A DNA stretch of 64,000 nucleotides. It comes from Brevibacillus_D fluminis_A (GTDB lineage: Bacteria > Bacillota > Bacilli > Brevibacillales > Brevibacillaceae). The stretch covers positions 4,148,001 through 4,212,000 of the forward strand of contig NZ_CM125436.1 of NCBI RefSeq assembly GCF_052072235.1, in the 5' to 3' direction. The notes beneath the pieces were generated by a model. The model was not told the DNA's origin. It saw only the letters and a list, made by a program, of their open reading frames with translations, and searched no databases. Made by a program: the position numbers and the translations under genes. Positions 1-8,357 of the stretch are shown piece by piece (positions within the stretch are counted from its first letter, which is position 1; each line of letters begins with the position of its first letter).

Positions 1-41
1 ACATCGATCATTCGTTTCATCATGAAATAGGCTCTGTTCAT
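1..41 (-). CDS. Probable undecaprenyl-phosphate sugar-phosphate transferase, first 13 codons only
   Basis: Only the N-terminus is in the window; the gene runs off the left edge. An ATG begins four bases after the stop of the aminotransferase gene upstream of it, so it is translationally adjacent in the same leftward operon. The visible residues start MNRAYFMMKRMID, which resembles the N-terminus of bacterial sugar transferases (WbaP/EpsL type), whose first membrane helix follows a K-R-x-x-D motif. Such an enzyme would load the first sugar phosphate onto undecaprenyl phosphate and is the one step otherwise missing from this polysaccharide cluster. The assignment rests on 13 residues plus context. 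Confidence 0.45.
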   Translation of the reverse strand, partial: MNRAYFMMKRMID

Positions 42-45
42 CGCC

Positions 46-1194
46 CTATCTCCGGTACTTCTTCACAATGCCGACCACAGCATCGATGACGTAATTCACC
101 TGTTCGACCGTCATGCCCGGATAAAGCGGCAGCGAAATCACTCCCTCATATGCTTCCTTGGCGACTGGATAATCCTCGATCCGATATCCCGCCTGCTGAT
201 AGTACGGATGAAGAGGAACGGGGATAAAATGCACGCTGGTGCCGATCCCCTCTTCCTTCAGCAGGTCGATGAATTCATCCCGCGTGATTGTCAGCGCGCC
301 TTGCCTAATCCGGATAAAAAACAGATGCCACGCATGCCGGTGCTCTGGCGAATCGACAGGAAGAACAAGCTCTTCCAGCTGGGAAAACGCATCGAGATAG
401 GCGTGCGCATACGTCATGCGGATTTGCTGCATATGCGCAAGTCGCTCCAATTGCCGCAATCCGAGCGCCGCCTGCAGATCGGTCATGTTGTATTTGAAGC
501 CGGGGTAACGCACCTCGTAGAACCAGCTTCCCTTGTCCGAATAGCGGTTCCATGCATCCTTGCTCATGCCGTGCAAGCTGTAGGCTTTGAGTTTGTCCGC
601 CAATTCCGGATTGTTCGTGGTGACCATCCCGCCTTCGCCGGTTGAGAGGTTTTTCGTAGCGTAGAAGCTGAAGCATGTCAGTTCGCTTATGCTTCCGACC
701 GGTTTTCCATGATATTGGGTATACACGGCATGGGCAGCATCCTCGATGACCGTCAGCTTGTATTTGTCCGCAAGCGCGAGCAGCGGCCGCATGTCGCACG
801 GGTATCCGGCAAAATGAACCGGGATGATCGCTTTCGTTTTCGGCGTGATCATACGCTCAACTTGCTCCGGATCGATATTCAAGGTGACGGGATCAATATC
901 GGCGAAAACCGGCTTCGCCCCGCAATGGAGAATGGTATTCACCGTGGCGACGAAGGTGTACGGCGTCGTGATCACTTCATCGCCTGGCCCCACTCCGGAA
1001 ACCACTTGTGCGATATGCAGGCCTGCCGTGCACGAGCTGAGCCCGATCGCGTGAGCGCTGTCCACGAGCGATGAAAAAGCTTTTTCGAATTCCAGCGTTT
1101 TCGGGCCTTTGCTGAGCCAGTTGGACCGAAGGGCGGAGACGACTTCCTGAATTTCCTCCTCACCGATATACGGGAGAGCATATGGTACTTTCAC
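46..1194 (-). CDS. DegT/DnrJ/EryC1/StrS-family sugar aminotransferase
   Basis: This 382-residue protein is a fold-type I PLP enzyme of the family that aminates nucleotide-linked keto-sugars. The N-terminus (YALPYIGEEEIQEVVSAL) and the lysine segment FYATKNLSTGEGGM, where the lysine should carry PLP, are characteristic, and a conserved E-D-A-A-H motif lies near residue 150. The start is GTG, six bases after the preceding glycosyltransferase stop. It sits near the end of the exopolysaccharide operon, so it probably makes an amino-sugar precursor or modifies one attached to UDP. The matching 4,6-dehydratase is not in this window, so the exact substrate is unknown and may depend on genes beyond the left edge. 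Confidence 0.88.
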   Translation of the reverse strand: MKVPYALPYIGEEEIQEVVSALRSNWLSKGPKTLEFEKAFSSLVDSAHAIGLSSCTAGLHIAQVVSGVGPGDEVITTPYTFVATVNTILHCGAKPVFADIDPVTLNIDPEQVERMITPKTKAIIPVHFAGYPCDMRPLLALADKYKLTVIEDAAHAVYTQYHGKPVGSISELTCFSFYATKNLSTGEGGMVTTNNPELADKLKAYSLHGMSKDAWNRYSDKGSWFYEVRYPGFKYNMTDLQAALGLRQLERLAHMQQIRMTYAHAYLDAFSQLEELVLPVDSPEHRHAWHLFFIRIRQGALTITRDEFIDLLKEEGIGTSVHFIPVPLHPYYQQAGYRIEDYPVAKEAYEGVISLPLYPGMTVEQVNYVIDAVVGIVKKYRR

Positions 1195-1200
1195 TTGTGT

Positions 1201-2355
1201 TCACATCCTCTTTTCGTTAATGGCCGTGCCCGCATGTTGAAGCTGGCTTGAGCGTCCCAATGCGTCTTCATAGACGTCAATCATTTTCTTCATCATCATG
1301 TCAACCGTGAATTGCTCTTGATAGAGCTGCATGCCGGCTTTTCCCATGCTTTTCCGCAGATCAGGGTTCAGCAGCAGCCGTTCCAGCTTTTCTTGCAGCG
1401 TGCGGGCATCTTGCTGGGGAATCAAGCAGCCGGTCACCCCCTCGACGATCGCTTCCGAAACTCCTCCTACCGAAGACGCGATGACGGGCAAGCCTGCGCG
1501 CATCGCCTCTAAAATGCTGAGCGGAAATCCTTCCCACTTGGAGATGAGCAAAAAGATTTGCGCTTTCGCCAACCGCTCGGGGATGTCGCGCCTTGCTCCG
1601 TAAAAGTGAACCTTGCCGCCAAGTCCCAACTCTGCGGCCAATTGCTTCATCGGTGCGAGCAGCGGACCGTCCCCGACCAAATCCAATTCCCACGGGAGGT
1701 GGCGCAATGGCGACAATGCGGTGAGCAGCGTGCGATGGTCTTTTTGTTCTTCAAACCTCGCAATCATGATCAGCCGCACCTGCTCGCGGCCAGGGTCTGC
1801 TAGCAGCCCGCGATCGATCCCGTCCACCCCGTTATGCACCGTGACGACCTTGCGCTGCGAACCGACGCGATAGCGCAGCGCCAGCTCGCGATCATACTCG
1901 CTAACCGTGATGATCCTCGTGGCAAAAGGCGCTGCCAGCCTCTCCACCATCCGGTAAAACAACCTCCTGCGGGGCGGCACCCCTTCCGTGAATGCCCACC
2001 CATGCGCGGTGAAAATCGCCGGGATGCCGAGCGACCTTGCCGCAAGCCTGCCGAGCAGCCCTGCCTTTGAGGAGTGGGTGGCGACAAGTTGGGGGTTGTC
2101 TCTTTGCAATGCTTCGCGAATTTCCCAAAACGCTTGCCAATCTTTCGTTACGGAGATCGGTCGTACCAAATGAGCCAGTGCCCGATAGGGAAGATTGAGC
2201 TTGCCGATCTCCTCGGTGAACGGGCCTTCTCCTCCTGCATAGATGATGACCTCGTTGCCCTTTTTCACCAAATGCTTTGCGATGTCCAGCACATGGACAT
2301 GTGCCCCCCCAATGACTTCCGAGCGTGTGATGATCTGGACAATTTTCACATTCAT
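1201..2355 (-). CDS. Glycosyltransferase family 4
   Basis: The protein has a GT-B fold layout: an N-terminal acceptor domain starting VKIVQIITRSEVIGGAHVH with the glycine-rich loop after strand 1, then a C-terminal nucleotide-sugar domain. The family signature E-x-F-P-L-S-x-x-E-A-M around SKWEGFPLSILEAMRAG (about residue 280) gives the two glutamates of the donor site, followed by the GG loop ASSVGGVSEAI. It adds one sugar to the lipid-linked repeat unit on the cytoplasmic face. An AAGGAG sequence lies one base before the ATG used here; a GTG two codons later is better spaced and may be the true start. It is the first of three GT4 genes in the operon. Confidence 0.9.
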   Translation of the reverse strand: MNVKIVQIITRSEVIGGAHVHVLDIAKHLVKKGNEVIIYAGGEGPFTEEIGKLNLPYRALAHLVRPISVTKDWQAFWEIREALQRDNPQLVATHSSKAGLLGRLAARSLGIPAIFTAHGWAFTEGVPPRRRLFYRMVERLAAPFATRIITVSEYDRELALRYRVGSQRKVVTVHNGVDGIDRGLLADPGREQVRLIMIARFEEQKDHRTLLTALSPLRHLPWELDLVGDGPLLAPMKQLAAELGLGGKVHFYGARRDIPERLAKAQIFLLISKWEGFPLSILEAMRAGLPVIASSVGGVSEAIVEGVTGCLIPQQDARTLQEKLERLLLNPDLRKSMGKAGMQLYQEQFTVDMMMKKMIDVYEDALGRSSQLQHAGTAINEKRM

Positions 2356-2388
2356 TCTCCTTCTGCGGAAATTCGCGTTCGACTGTTC

Positions 2389-3555
2389 CTAGGAATCCAT
2401 CGCCATCTCGCCCACAGGGAGGATGTTTTTGGCCTTCATCAATCGGCGATACATGATTTCCCAACGATCCGCAACCAGCGTGAGGTCATAGCAATCCACG
2501 ACATGATTCCTGGCAGCTTGTTTCATCCTGTTTCGGGCATCCTCCGGCAATTCCATCAGCCTCATCATCGACTTTGCTAGACTTTCCGCATCGCCCGGCT
2601 GCGTCAATCGTCCGCTTCTCCCATGCAGAATCACCTCATGATTGCCGCCGACTCTGGTTGCCACACAGGGCAATGCGCTAGCTGATGCCTCTAGCAGGAC
2701 GATCGGCATCCCCTCCCAATCTGAGGATAATACATATGCATCTGCCGCCTTCATTAGAAGGGGGATGTCTTTTCTCACACCCAAAAATCGTACGTGCCGC
2801 TCAAGGCCCAGTTCAGCGGCGATCCTCTCCAGCTCCTGTCTTAGCTTCCCTTGCCCCACAATCAAAAGCACAGCGCTAGGAAATCGTGTCGTGATCCGCG
2901 AAAATGCCTCCAGCATCAGCGGGTAATTTTTTTCCGGCTCCAGCCGGCCGACCGCAAGCCAAACATAGCTGCTCTCGACATCGTGCAGTTTCCTCGCCAG
3001 TTGTCGCCCCGCATCATCCGGCGCGAATTTGTCCACATCAACCCCGTTTGGCATAAACTCGATTTTGTGCGCCGATGCAGCTCCTACGCGGACATAGCGC
3101 TCAACCGCAGCCTGGCTGACGTTTGTCGTCAAATCGCACAGCCACTCGGTGAGTCGGTAGGCCCATTCCCGCCACTTCCCCCCCTCCTTGATGTTATGGG
3201 CAGTGGAAATGAGCACAGGCACGCCCGCGATCGGCCTCGCGATGCGCGCGAGCAGATTGGCATGTACCATATGGCTGTGCACGACGGATGGCCGCCATTT
3301 CCGCAGCAGCCGAGCCAATCGAAAAATCGCCCGCGGGTCGGGAACCCCGCGCGACATGTTGAGCGACTCTACCGGTATCCCGTTCTCGGACAATTCCTCC
3401 ACATATGCAAGCGGCGGGATCAACGTCACCACCATGACCTCCCAGCCGCGCCGCTTAAACGCGATCGCCAAATTGACAACCTGCGTTTCAGCACCTCCAT
3501 ACGTAAGGCCGGTTGTGACCAATGCGAGACGAAACGGTCTGGCCTCTTTCCTCAC
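2389..3555 (-). CDS. Glycosyltransferase family 4, second copy
   Basis: This is a 388-residue GT-B enzyme with N-terminal FRLALVTTGLTYGGAETQV (the G-G-A-E acceptor loop) and C-terminal donor motif SSDWEGMPIVLLEASASA. I place the start at the GTG at 3555: a GGAGGAG sequence lies five to eight bases upstream and the GTGA overlaps the stop of the polymerase gene by four bases, the same coupling seen elsewhere here. The longer frame from 3600 would overlap the polymerase by 49 bases without a good ribosome binding site. By context it builds the exopolysaccharide repeat unit; donor and acceptor cannot be read from sequence. Confidence 0.9.
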   Translation of the reverse strand: MRKEARPFRLALVTTGLTYGGAETQVVNLAIAFKRRGWEVMVVTLIPPLAYVEELSENGIPVESLNMSRGVPDPRAIFRLARLLRKWRPSVVHSHMVHANLLARIARPIAGVPVLISTAHNIKEGGKWREWAYRLTEWLCDLTTNVSQAAVERYVRVGAASAHKIEFMPNGVDVDKFAPDDAGRQLARKLHDVESSYVWLAVGRLEPEKNYPLMLEAFSRITTRFPSAVLLIVGQGKLRQELERIAAELGLERHVRFLGVRKDIPLLMKAADAYVLSSDWEGMPIVLLEASASALPCVATRVGGNHEVILHGRSGRLTQPGDAESLAKSMMRLMELPEDARNRMKQAARNHVVDCYDLTLVADRWEIMYRRLMKAKNILPVGEMAMDS

Positions 3556-4913
3556 AAATAACTCCTCCTCGCTGCAGGGCGCAGCTTCATGTAGACCCAC
3601 GTGATCCCGCCGCCAGCTGCGATATAGAAAACGGCCATCAGCATATTGACCGGATCGTTATAGATGACCGACTTTGCGATCCATAACCCAAACACAACGG
3701 TCATAATCGCTCGGAGCGAACTGGGATAAATTTTCGTCATTTGATGCTGGAGCACTCTCGCAAAGATGCCGAACAAGACCGCGAGCACCGGTGCGCCAAA
3801 CACGCCCAGATTGTAGACACCAAGAGAGATCATGTCCGTTGGAATTTCCCCGACGAACCCAGGGTCAATGAAATGCGTATTGATCGTTGAGATTTTGTCA
3901 GGAATCGGCGGCATCCAGCTTTTGGGGATCAAATAGAGAACAGCGGTCGGATAGTCGAGAAACAACCGTGTTGAAAAGAAGCCGTGGTACGTTTCTTTTA
4001 CAGACGTGTAGATGGATACAAGCGGAAACGAGAACTCTTTCAAATAAAAATCGAAAATGTCAAACTGGGCCAGATGGCTTTGCTCGGCTGCTGTGCTTCC
4101 CAAGAGGGCGTCTTTCGCAAGCGCGATGGCGGAACGGCTGTAGTAAAGCAAAATTCCAAACGTAGTGAATAATCCGGCCGTTTTCCACATGCGCGTGTCT
4201 TTCGGATTGTTGATCATGCGGGTTAAAAAAAAGGTGAGAATGTAGGTAGCAAGGCCCAGTCTGCCTTCCCATGTCAGCAAAACATAGATGGAAAAGAGAA
4301 ACGACACTGCGAAGCCTGCCCACAAATGCACGGGCTTGCGGAAGCGCGGAGCCTGGTACATAAGCCCGCAGTAGAAAAGATAGGAAGAAAACATGGACAG
4401 CCCGCCGAACCGCTGGAGAAACGACCATGAATTTTCCACATCGATCCAGCCGCCGCGGATCGCGGTCGTATAGTGAAAAATGCCGATAAAACCTCCGTAC
4501 GCTTTGGTGTAGAGATAATAGGAGACAAACGAGAGGAAAAAGAGCACCCATGCCGGAACGGTGATGTTTTTGATGCAGAAGGTTTCATCAGCCAGCGGTT
4601 GGGGCTGGCGGCGGACACAGAAATAAGTGCCGATCGACCAGCCGAGCCGCATCGCGAAAAAAAAGGCCGTCACCAAACAGACCAGGATGATGAGAAAGCT
4701 TTCCTCCGCGAAATCGCCATAGACGCCCCAGTAATGGGGCACGCGGTTTTCAACAGCCCAGTACCAAAGAATTGGCGCAACGCCGAAAAAGAGAATGAAC
4801 ACCAGCGTAATCAAGGTCAAATAGTCTGCCCGTTTCATTCGGCTGACGCGCATGATTTCCAGACTGATCATGAACAAGGAAAAGACGGAAAAAAAGAGGA
4901 GAACCCCTGTCAT
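3552..4913 (-). CDS. Oligosaccharide repeat-unit polymerase (Wzy-like membrane protein)
   Basis: The 453-residue protein is strongly hydrophobic with roughly ten to twelve predicted membrane segments, a first helix at residues 2-18 and a longer extracytoplasmic loop in the middle-to-late part (around KSWMPPIPDKISTINTHF). This layout, its place between glycosyltransferases and the nearby flippase point to the polymerase of a Wzx/Wzy pathway, which joins lipid-linked repeat units on the outer face of the membrane. Wzy proteins have little sequence conservation, so the call depends on topology and context. Its ATG overlaps the upstream glycosyltransferase stop by four bases (ATGA), and AGAGGA lies seven bases before the start. 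Confidence 0.78.
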   Translation of the reverse strand: MTGVLLFFSVFSLFMISLEIMRVSRMKRADYLTLITLVFILFFGVAPILWYWAVENRVPHYWGVYGDFAEESFLIILVCLVTAFFFAMRLGWSIGTYFCVRRQPQPLADETFCIKNITVPAWVLFFLSFVSYYLYTKAYGGFIGIFHYTTAIRGGWIDVENSWSFLQRFGGLSMFSSYLFYCGLMYQAPRFRKPVHLWAGFAVSFLFSIYVLLTWEGRLGLATYILTFFLTRMINNPKDTRMWKTAGLFTTFGILLYYSRSAIALAKDALLGSTAAEQSHLAQFDIFDFYLKEFSFPLVSIYTSVKETYHGFFSTRLFLDYPTAVLYLIPKSWMPPIPDKISTINTHFIDPGFVGEIPTDMISLGVYNLGVFGAPVLAVLFGIFARVLQHQMTKIYPSSLRAIMTVVFGLWIAKSVIYNDPVNMLMAVFYIAAGGGITWVYMKLRPAARRSYL

Positions 4914-6055
4914 ACCGTCGTCCTCTGCAGCCCGCTTCCTTTCGAAGACACGTGTACAAGCAGGTCCGCATACTGCTCGGTGATGGTCCCGGCTGAAAAG
5001 GCGGCCGCCCGCTCCTTCAAGAGCGATGACGGAAACGGATTGCGGAGCGCTTCCGCCATACCGGCAGCCAAACTGCCCGCATCGCCCGGCGGCACCAGTA
5101 TCCCGAACGTGCCGCCATTCAAAATTTCATCCGGACCGCTTGGGCAATCCGTGCTGACGACCGTACAGCCGCATGCCATGGCTTGGATTAATGCGCCGGG
5201 CAGCCCTTCCCATGTCGACGAAAGAACGAACGCGCTCGCTCTGGACATATAGGAGAACGGGTTTTGCACAAAGCCTGGCAAATCGACATCCTCTCGTACG
5301 CCAAGTTCCACGCAAAGCTTTTCCAATGTTTGGCGCTCCTCGCCTTCCCCTAAAATGATCAGTCTTGCCTGCGCCTCGGCACGCAGCATGGCGAACGCTT
5401 TCACTAGCGTGGGAAAGTCTTTTTGCTTCGTAAGTCTCCCCGCCGCCAAAAGGACAGGCGGCTCTCCTTCACGCAGCCAGGGATGGTCATTGTGTTCTTC
5501 CGCTTTTTCCAGCAAATCGGCATTGACCACCGGATTATAGATGACGTGAATCTTTTCCAGCGGAATGCCAGCGTGCGACGCCAAATCTTGAGCGACGCCG
5601 GCAGAGACGGAAATAATCCCGTCTGCATGTTTGTAGAGCCGCTTGATCAAAAATGGCAGCAGTTTTTCCTTCATGCTTCCTGTGTGTCCGGTCACGCTTG
5701 AGAGCGTATTTGCCTCCCTGATTACGATGCTGGTCGGAACGCGGGACAGCCGCTTGGCAAGCAGGGCCGCTACATTGGCATGATCCAGCGTCGTCAAAAA
5801 AACGGAGGGCCGCTTTTTTTTCAGGTACGCCATCAATTTGGGAATCGCCCACAGCACGCGACTGGCATTCAGATCGATAAACCGAATTTTCCCCTCATAC
5901 TGGTCTTTGTACGCTCCCTCTCTTTTGGCCACGATAAAATCCACTTGTATACCTTGCGCAATGAAGCCCTCCGCCAAATTCAGCATCATGCGCTCGGCGC
6001 CGCCACCGGCCAGGTTCGGCAAAAAGATAGAGATGCTGGTCAGTTCGTTTCGCAA
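4910..6055 (-). CDS. Glycosyltransferase family 4, third copy
   Basis: This is a 381-residue GT-B protein beginning LRNELTSISIFLPNLAGGG, where the G-G-G-A-E-R loop marks the GT4 acceptor site, with a C-terminal donor motif SSTWEGLPGALIQAMACG and the loop STDCPSGPDEIL typical of the GT4 WaaG/PimA-like subgroup. I choose the TTG at 6055 because AAAGGAG stands eight bases before it; the longer frame from a TTG at 6109 overlaps the flippase stop but has no ribosome binding site. It is probably one of the repeat-unit assembly enzymes. All three GT4 proteins here are divergent from each other, so they are not recent duplicates. Confidence 0.88.
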   Translation of the reverse strand: MRNELTSISIFLPNLAGGGAERMMLNLAEGFIAQGIQVDFIVAKREGAYKDQYEGKIRFIDLNASRVLWAIPKLMAYLKKKRPSVFLTTLDHANVAALLAKRLSRVPTSIVIREANTLSSVTGHTGSMKEKLLPFLIKRLYKHADGIISVSAGVAQDLASHAGIPLEKIHVIYNPVVNADLLEKAEEHNDHPWLREGEPPVLLAAGRLTKQKDFPTLVKAFAMLRAEAQARLIILGEGEERQTLEKLCVELGVREDVDLPGFVQNPFSYMSRASAFVLSSTWEGLPGALIQAMACGCTVVSTDCPSGPDEILNGGTFGILVPPGDAGSLAAGMAEALRNPFPSSLLKERAAAFSAGTITEQYADLLVHVSSKGSGLQRTTV

Positions 6056-6105
6056 GATGACAGCTCCTTTCCGATCGCTTGGCAGGACATCCCTGCCTCC
6101 CTGTT

Positions 6106-7398
6106 TCAAGTGACGTCAGGTTCCGCTTTGCCGTACTCCCGCCCTTTCCGAACGATGATTCTCCCCGCATACAGAATCAAAAACACGTTTGCAACTGCGC
6201 CGGTAAGCGAGTATAGCAGCAAGGAAAGCATGACATCGTGAAAATACCCGCCCATGATGATGGACAGCGCGCGCAGCACATTCGACACGATCCCAAAAAT
6301 GAGCGCAAATTTGTTCAGATGGTAGACCGTCAGTGCCGTCGTGCTCGGGACGTTGATGAAGCTCGTCAGCACCCAGAGAACCAATACGCTGGAAAACGTA
6401 CCCGCCATCATCCAATGCTCGCCAAAGACGAGATGAAAGAGTGATTCACCATACAAAATGACGATCAAGCATGGCACGATGGCGATTGCCAGCAGGAGGA
6501 GGGTCAAACGGACAAAGTAAGGAAACATGCTGTTCCCGCCGTTATGCAGCTCGGACGCCTTTTGAAGAAACACTTGCTGGACAGGCTCGGACACAAAGTA
6601 GATCGGGGTAATAAGGACCCGGTACGTCAGGGCGTAAAACCCCGCCATCTCCACGCCGAAAAAAAACGTCAACAAAAAAATGGGCAGCTGCTGTGACAGC
6701 GAATTGAACAGTGCTTGCGGAGTGCCGTAGAGCGGAAAGCTGGCATATTGTTTGGCCAGTGCCATCATCTGCTGGGGCGAAAAAGAAGATTTGACAGCCT
6801 GCCTTTGTGTTTGGAGGTACTTTCCCATCGATTGCAATGCGTTTACGGCATCGCCCGAAACTTTGCCGCCGATCAGCCCGTACACACCCGAAAAGTTGGC
6901 CAGCAGCTGCACCGCAATCGTGGTCAGCGACCGTGACATTTCGGTGATGGACAAAAATCCGAATTGCTGCTTCCGCGTATTCCAATACCGCATGATTTGC
7001 GAGATTCCCAGCAACAGGATGCTAGGCGGCACCCACCAAAACAGGGACTCGGGCACTCGAAACAAGGTCGCGAGGTACCCGCGGGCAAAAACGACGATCA
7101 GCAGGACAAGCGCCGTACATGCGCCGACAATGCTTAGCGCAAGCGCGGTCAACGCTGCTGCATCTTCTTCCTTCTCCGGCAGCACGATCGTCTGCTCGTA
7201 GCGCAAGCAGATGATGACGCTAAGGACCGAAATGATCGCGGTAAAAATGCCGAAAATCCCAAAAGTCGACGCGTTATACATGCGGCTGATGACGGGAGAC
7301 GCTGCGATCAGCAGCAATTGCGAAAATGCGCTTCCTGTCATCAGGATGAATACATTTCGCACAAAATGGCCGGAGAAGAGCGTCAGGATTCGTTCCAT
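6106..7398 (-). CDS. Polysaccharide flippase (Wzx-like, MATE/MVF superfamily)
   Basis: This 430-residue protein has about twelve to fourteen hydrophobic segments. The N-terminal pattern FVRNVFILMTGSAFSQLLLI followed by a helix with a Y-x-x-x-x-F-G-x-F motif (MYNASTFGIFGIFTA) is typical of the PST/oligosaccharide flippase family. It should flip undecaprenyl-linked repeat units across the membrane before polymerisation. The start overlaps the end of the upstream epimerase gene by 16 bases and no strong ribosome binding site is visible, so translation is probably coupled. With the neighbouring polymerase it defines a Wzx/Wzy rather than an ABC-export polysaccharide pathway. Confidence 0.85.
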   Translation of the reverse strand: MERILTLFSGHFVRNVFILMTGSAFSQLLLIAASPVISRMYNASTFGIFGIFTAIISVLSVIICLRYEQTIVLPEKEEDAAALTALALSIVGACTALVLLIVVFARGYLATLFRVPESLFWWVPPSILLLGISQIMRYWNTRKQQFGFLSITEMSRSLTTIAVQLLANFSGVYGLIGGKVSGDAVNALQSMGKYLQTQRQAVKSSFSPQQMMALAKQYASFPLYGTPQALFNSLSQQLPIFLLTFFFGVEMAGFYALTYRVLITPIYFVSEPVQQVFLQKASELHNGGNSMFPYFVRLTLLLLAIAIVPCLIVILYGESLFHLVFGEHWMMAGTFSSVLVLWVLTSFINVPSTTALTVYHLNKFALIFGIVSNVLRALSIIMGGYFHDVMLSLLLYSLTGAVANVFLILYAGRIIVRKGREYGKAEPDVT

Positions 7399-8357
7399 GC
7401 CGATTCACCCGAACGGAACCATTCTACAAAGCGCCGCAAGCCGGTCTGAAACTCGGTCTTTGGCTCGTACCGCAGCCATTCTCTTGATTTGGATAAATCC
7501 GCCCACGTGTAAGGGACATCTCCTTTTTGAATCGGCAGCCAGTCAAATGCCGCTTTTCGCCCCAGCTCCTCCTCCAGGCCGCTGACTACGTCCAAAAGCA
7601 GTACCGGTCTGTCGCTGCCCAGGTTGAAGGTTTCGTACAGACAGTCCCCATCAAATGCCATGGCGCCCGTAATCCCGGCGATGACGTCGCTCACATACGT
7701 ATAATCGCGGCTGCTCTTTCCGTCGCCAAACAGCGTAATTTTTTCACCGCTGCTGATTTTGGAAGCGAAGGTATGAATCGCCAAATCGGGACGCTGGCGC
7801 GGGCCATAAACTGTAAAAAAGCGTAAAGACACGGTTGGCAGCTTGTAGCAATTCGCATAGCTTCTGCACAGTGCCTCGCCGGCCACTTTGGTGGCGGCAT
7901 AAGGAGAGAGCGGCCGGGGGTGTTCCGCTTCAGAAAACGGCGTATGGGGCGAATCGCCATACACCGAGCTGCTTGATCCGAAAATGAACTTTTTCACACC
8001 GGTATGCACGCTTGCCTCCAGCATATTCAACGTGCCGTTCACATTCGTTTCCACGTAGCCTCTCGGGTCCAGCAAGGACGGCCGCACCCCGGCCTTCGCA
8101 GCCAGATGCACGACGATCTCCGGCCGCTGATCGGATAGTATGCACGCCATCCTCTCGCCGTCGCGAATATCCGCTTCGATGAACGTGTAGTTGCGATAAT
8201 CGCGTTGGTTTCTCAGATTGCGCTCTTTTCTTTCCCGCTCATAGAAAGGATCAAAATTATCAACGGCAACCACTTCATCTCCCTGGCGCAGGAGATCATC
8301 TGCCAAATGGCTCCCTATAAACCCTGCGCCGCCTGTGATGAGGACTCTTCTTCCCAT
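7383..8357 (-). CDS. NAD-dependent sugar-nucleotide epimerase, probably UDP-glucuronate 4-epimerase type
   Basis: The 324-residue protein is an extended short-chain dehydrogenase: NAD-binding G-x-x-G-x-x-G at residues 7-16 (TGGAGFIGSH), an aspartate after strand 2 (VAVDNFDPFYE), the active-site serine region GSSSSVYGD and the catalytic Y-x-x-x-K in SPYAATKVAGE. The DNFDPFYE sequence and the AAKAGVRPS loop are those of UDP-glucuronate 4-epimerases. The gene directly follows UDP-glucose dehydrogenase, which would make its substrate, and the two frames overlap by 43 bases. The product would be UDP-galacturonate as a polymer precursor. A dTDP-glucose dehydratase-like alternative is less likely because the D-E pair of that group is absent. 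Confidence 0.82.
   Translation of the reverse strand: MGRRVLITGGAGFIGSHLADDLLRQGDEVVAVDNFDPFYERERKERNLRNQRDYRNYTFIEADIRDGERMACILSDQRPEIVVHLAAKAGVRPSLLDPRGYVETNVNGTLNMLEASVHTGVKKFIFGSSSSVYGDSPHTPFSEAEHPRPLSPYAATKVAGEALCRSYANCYKLPTVSLRFFTVYGPRQRPDLAIHTFASKISSGEKITLFGDGKSSRDYTYVSDVIAGITGAMAFDGDCLYETFNLGSDRPVLLLDVVSGLEEELGRKAAFDWLPIQKGDVPYTWADLSKSREWLRYEPKTEFQTGLRRFVEWFRSGESAWNES

Noticed and set aside
3556..3600. N-terminal extension of the second GT4 glycosyltransferase
   Set aside because: It would overlap the polymerase gene by 49 bases and lacks a ribosome binding site, while GTG 3555 has GGAGGAG and a 4-base overlap.
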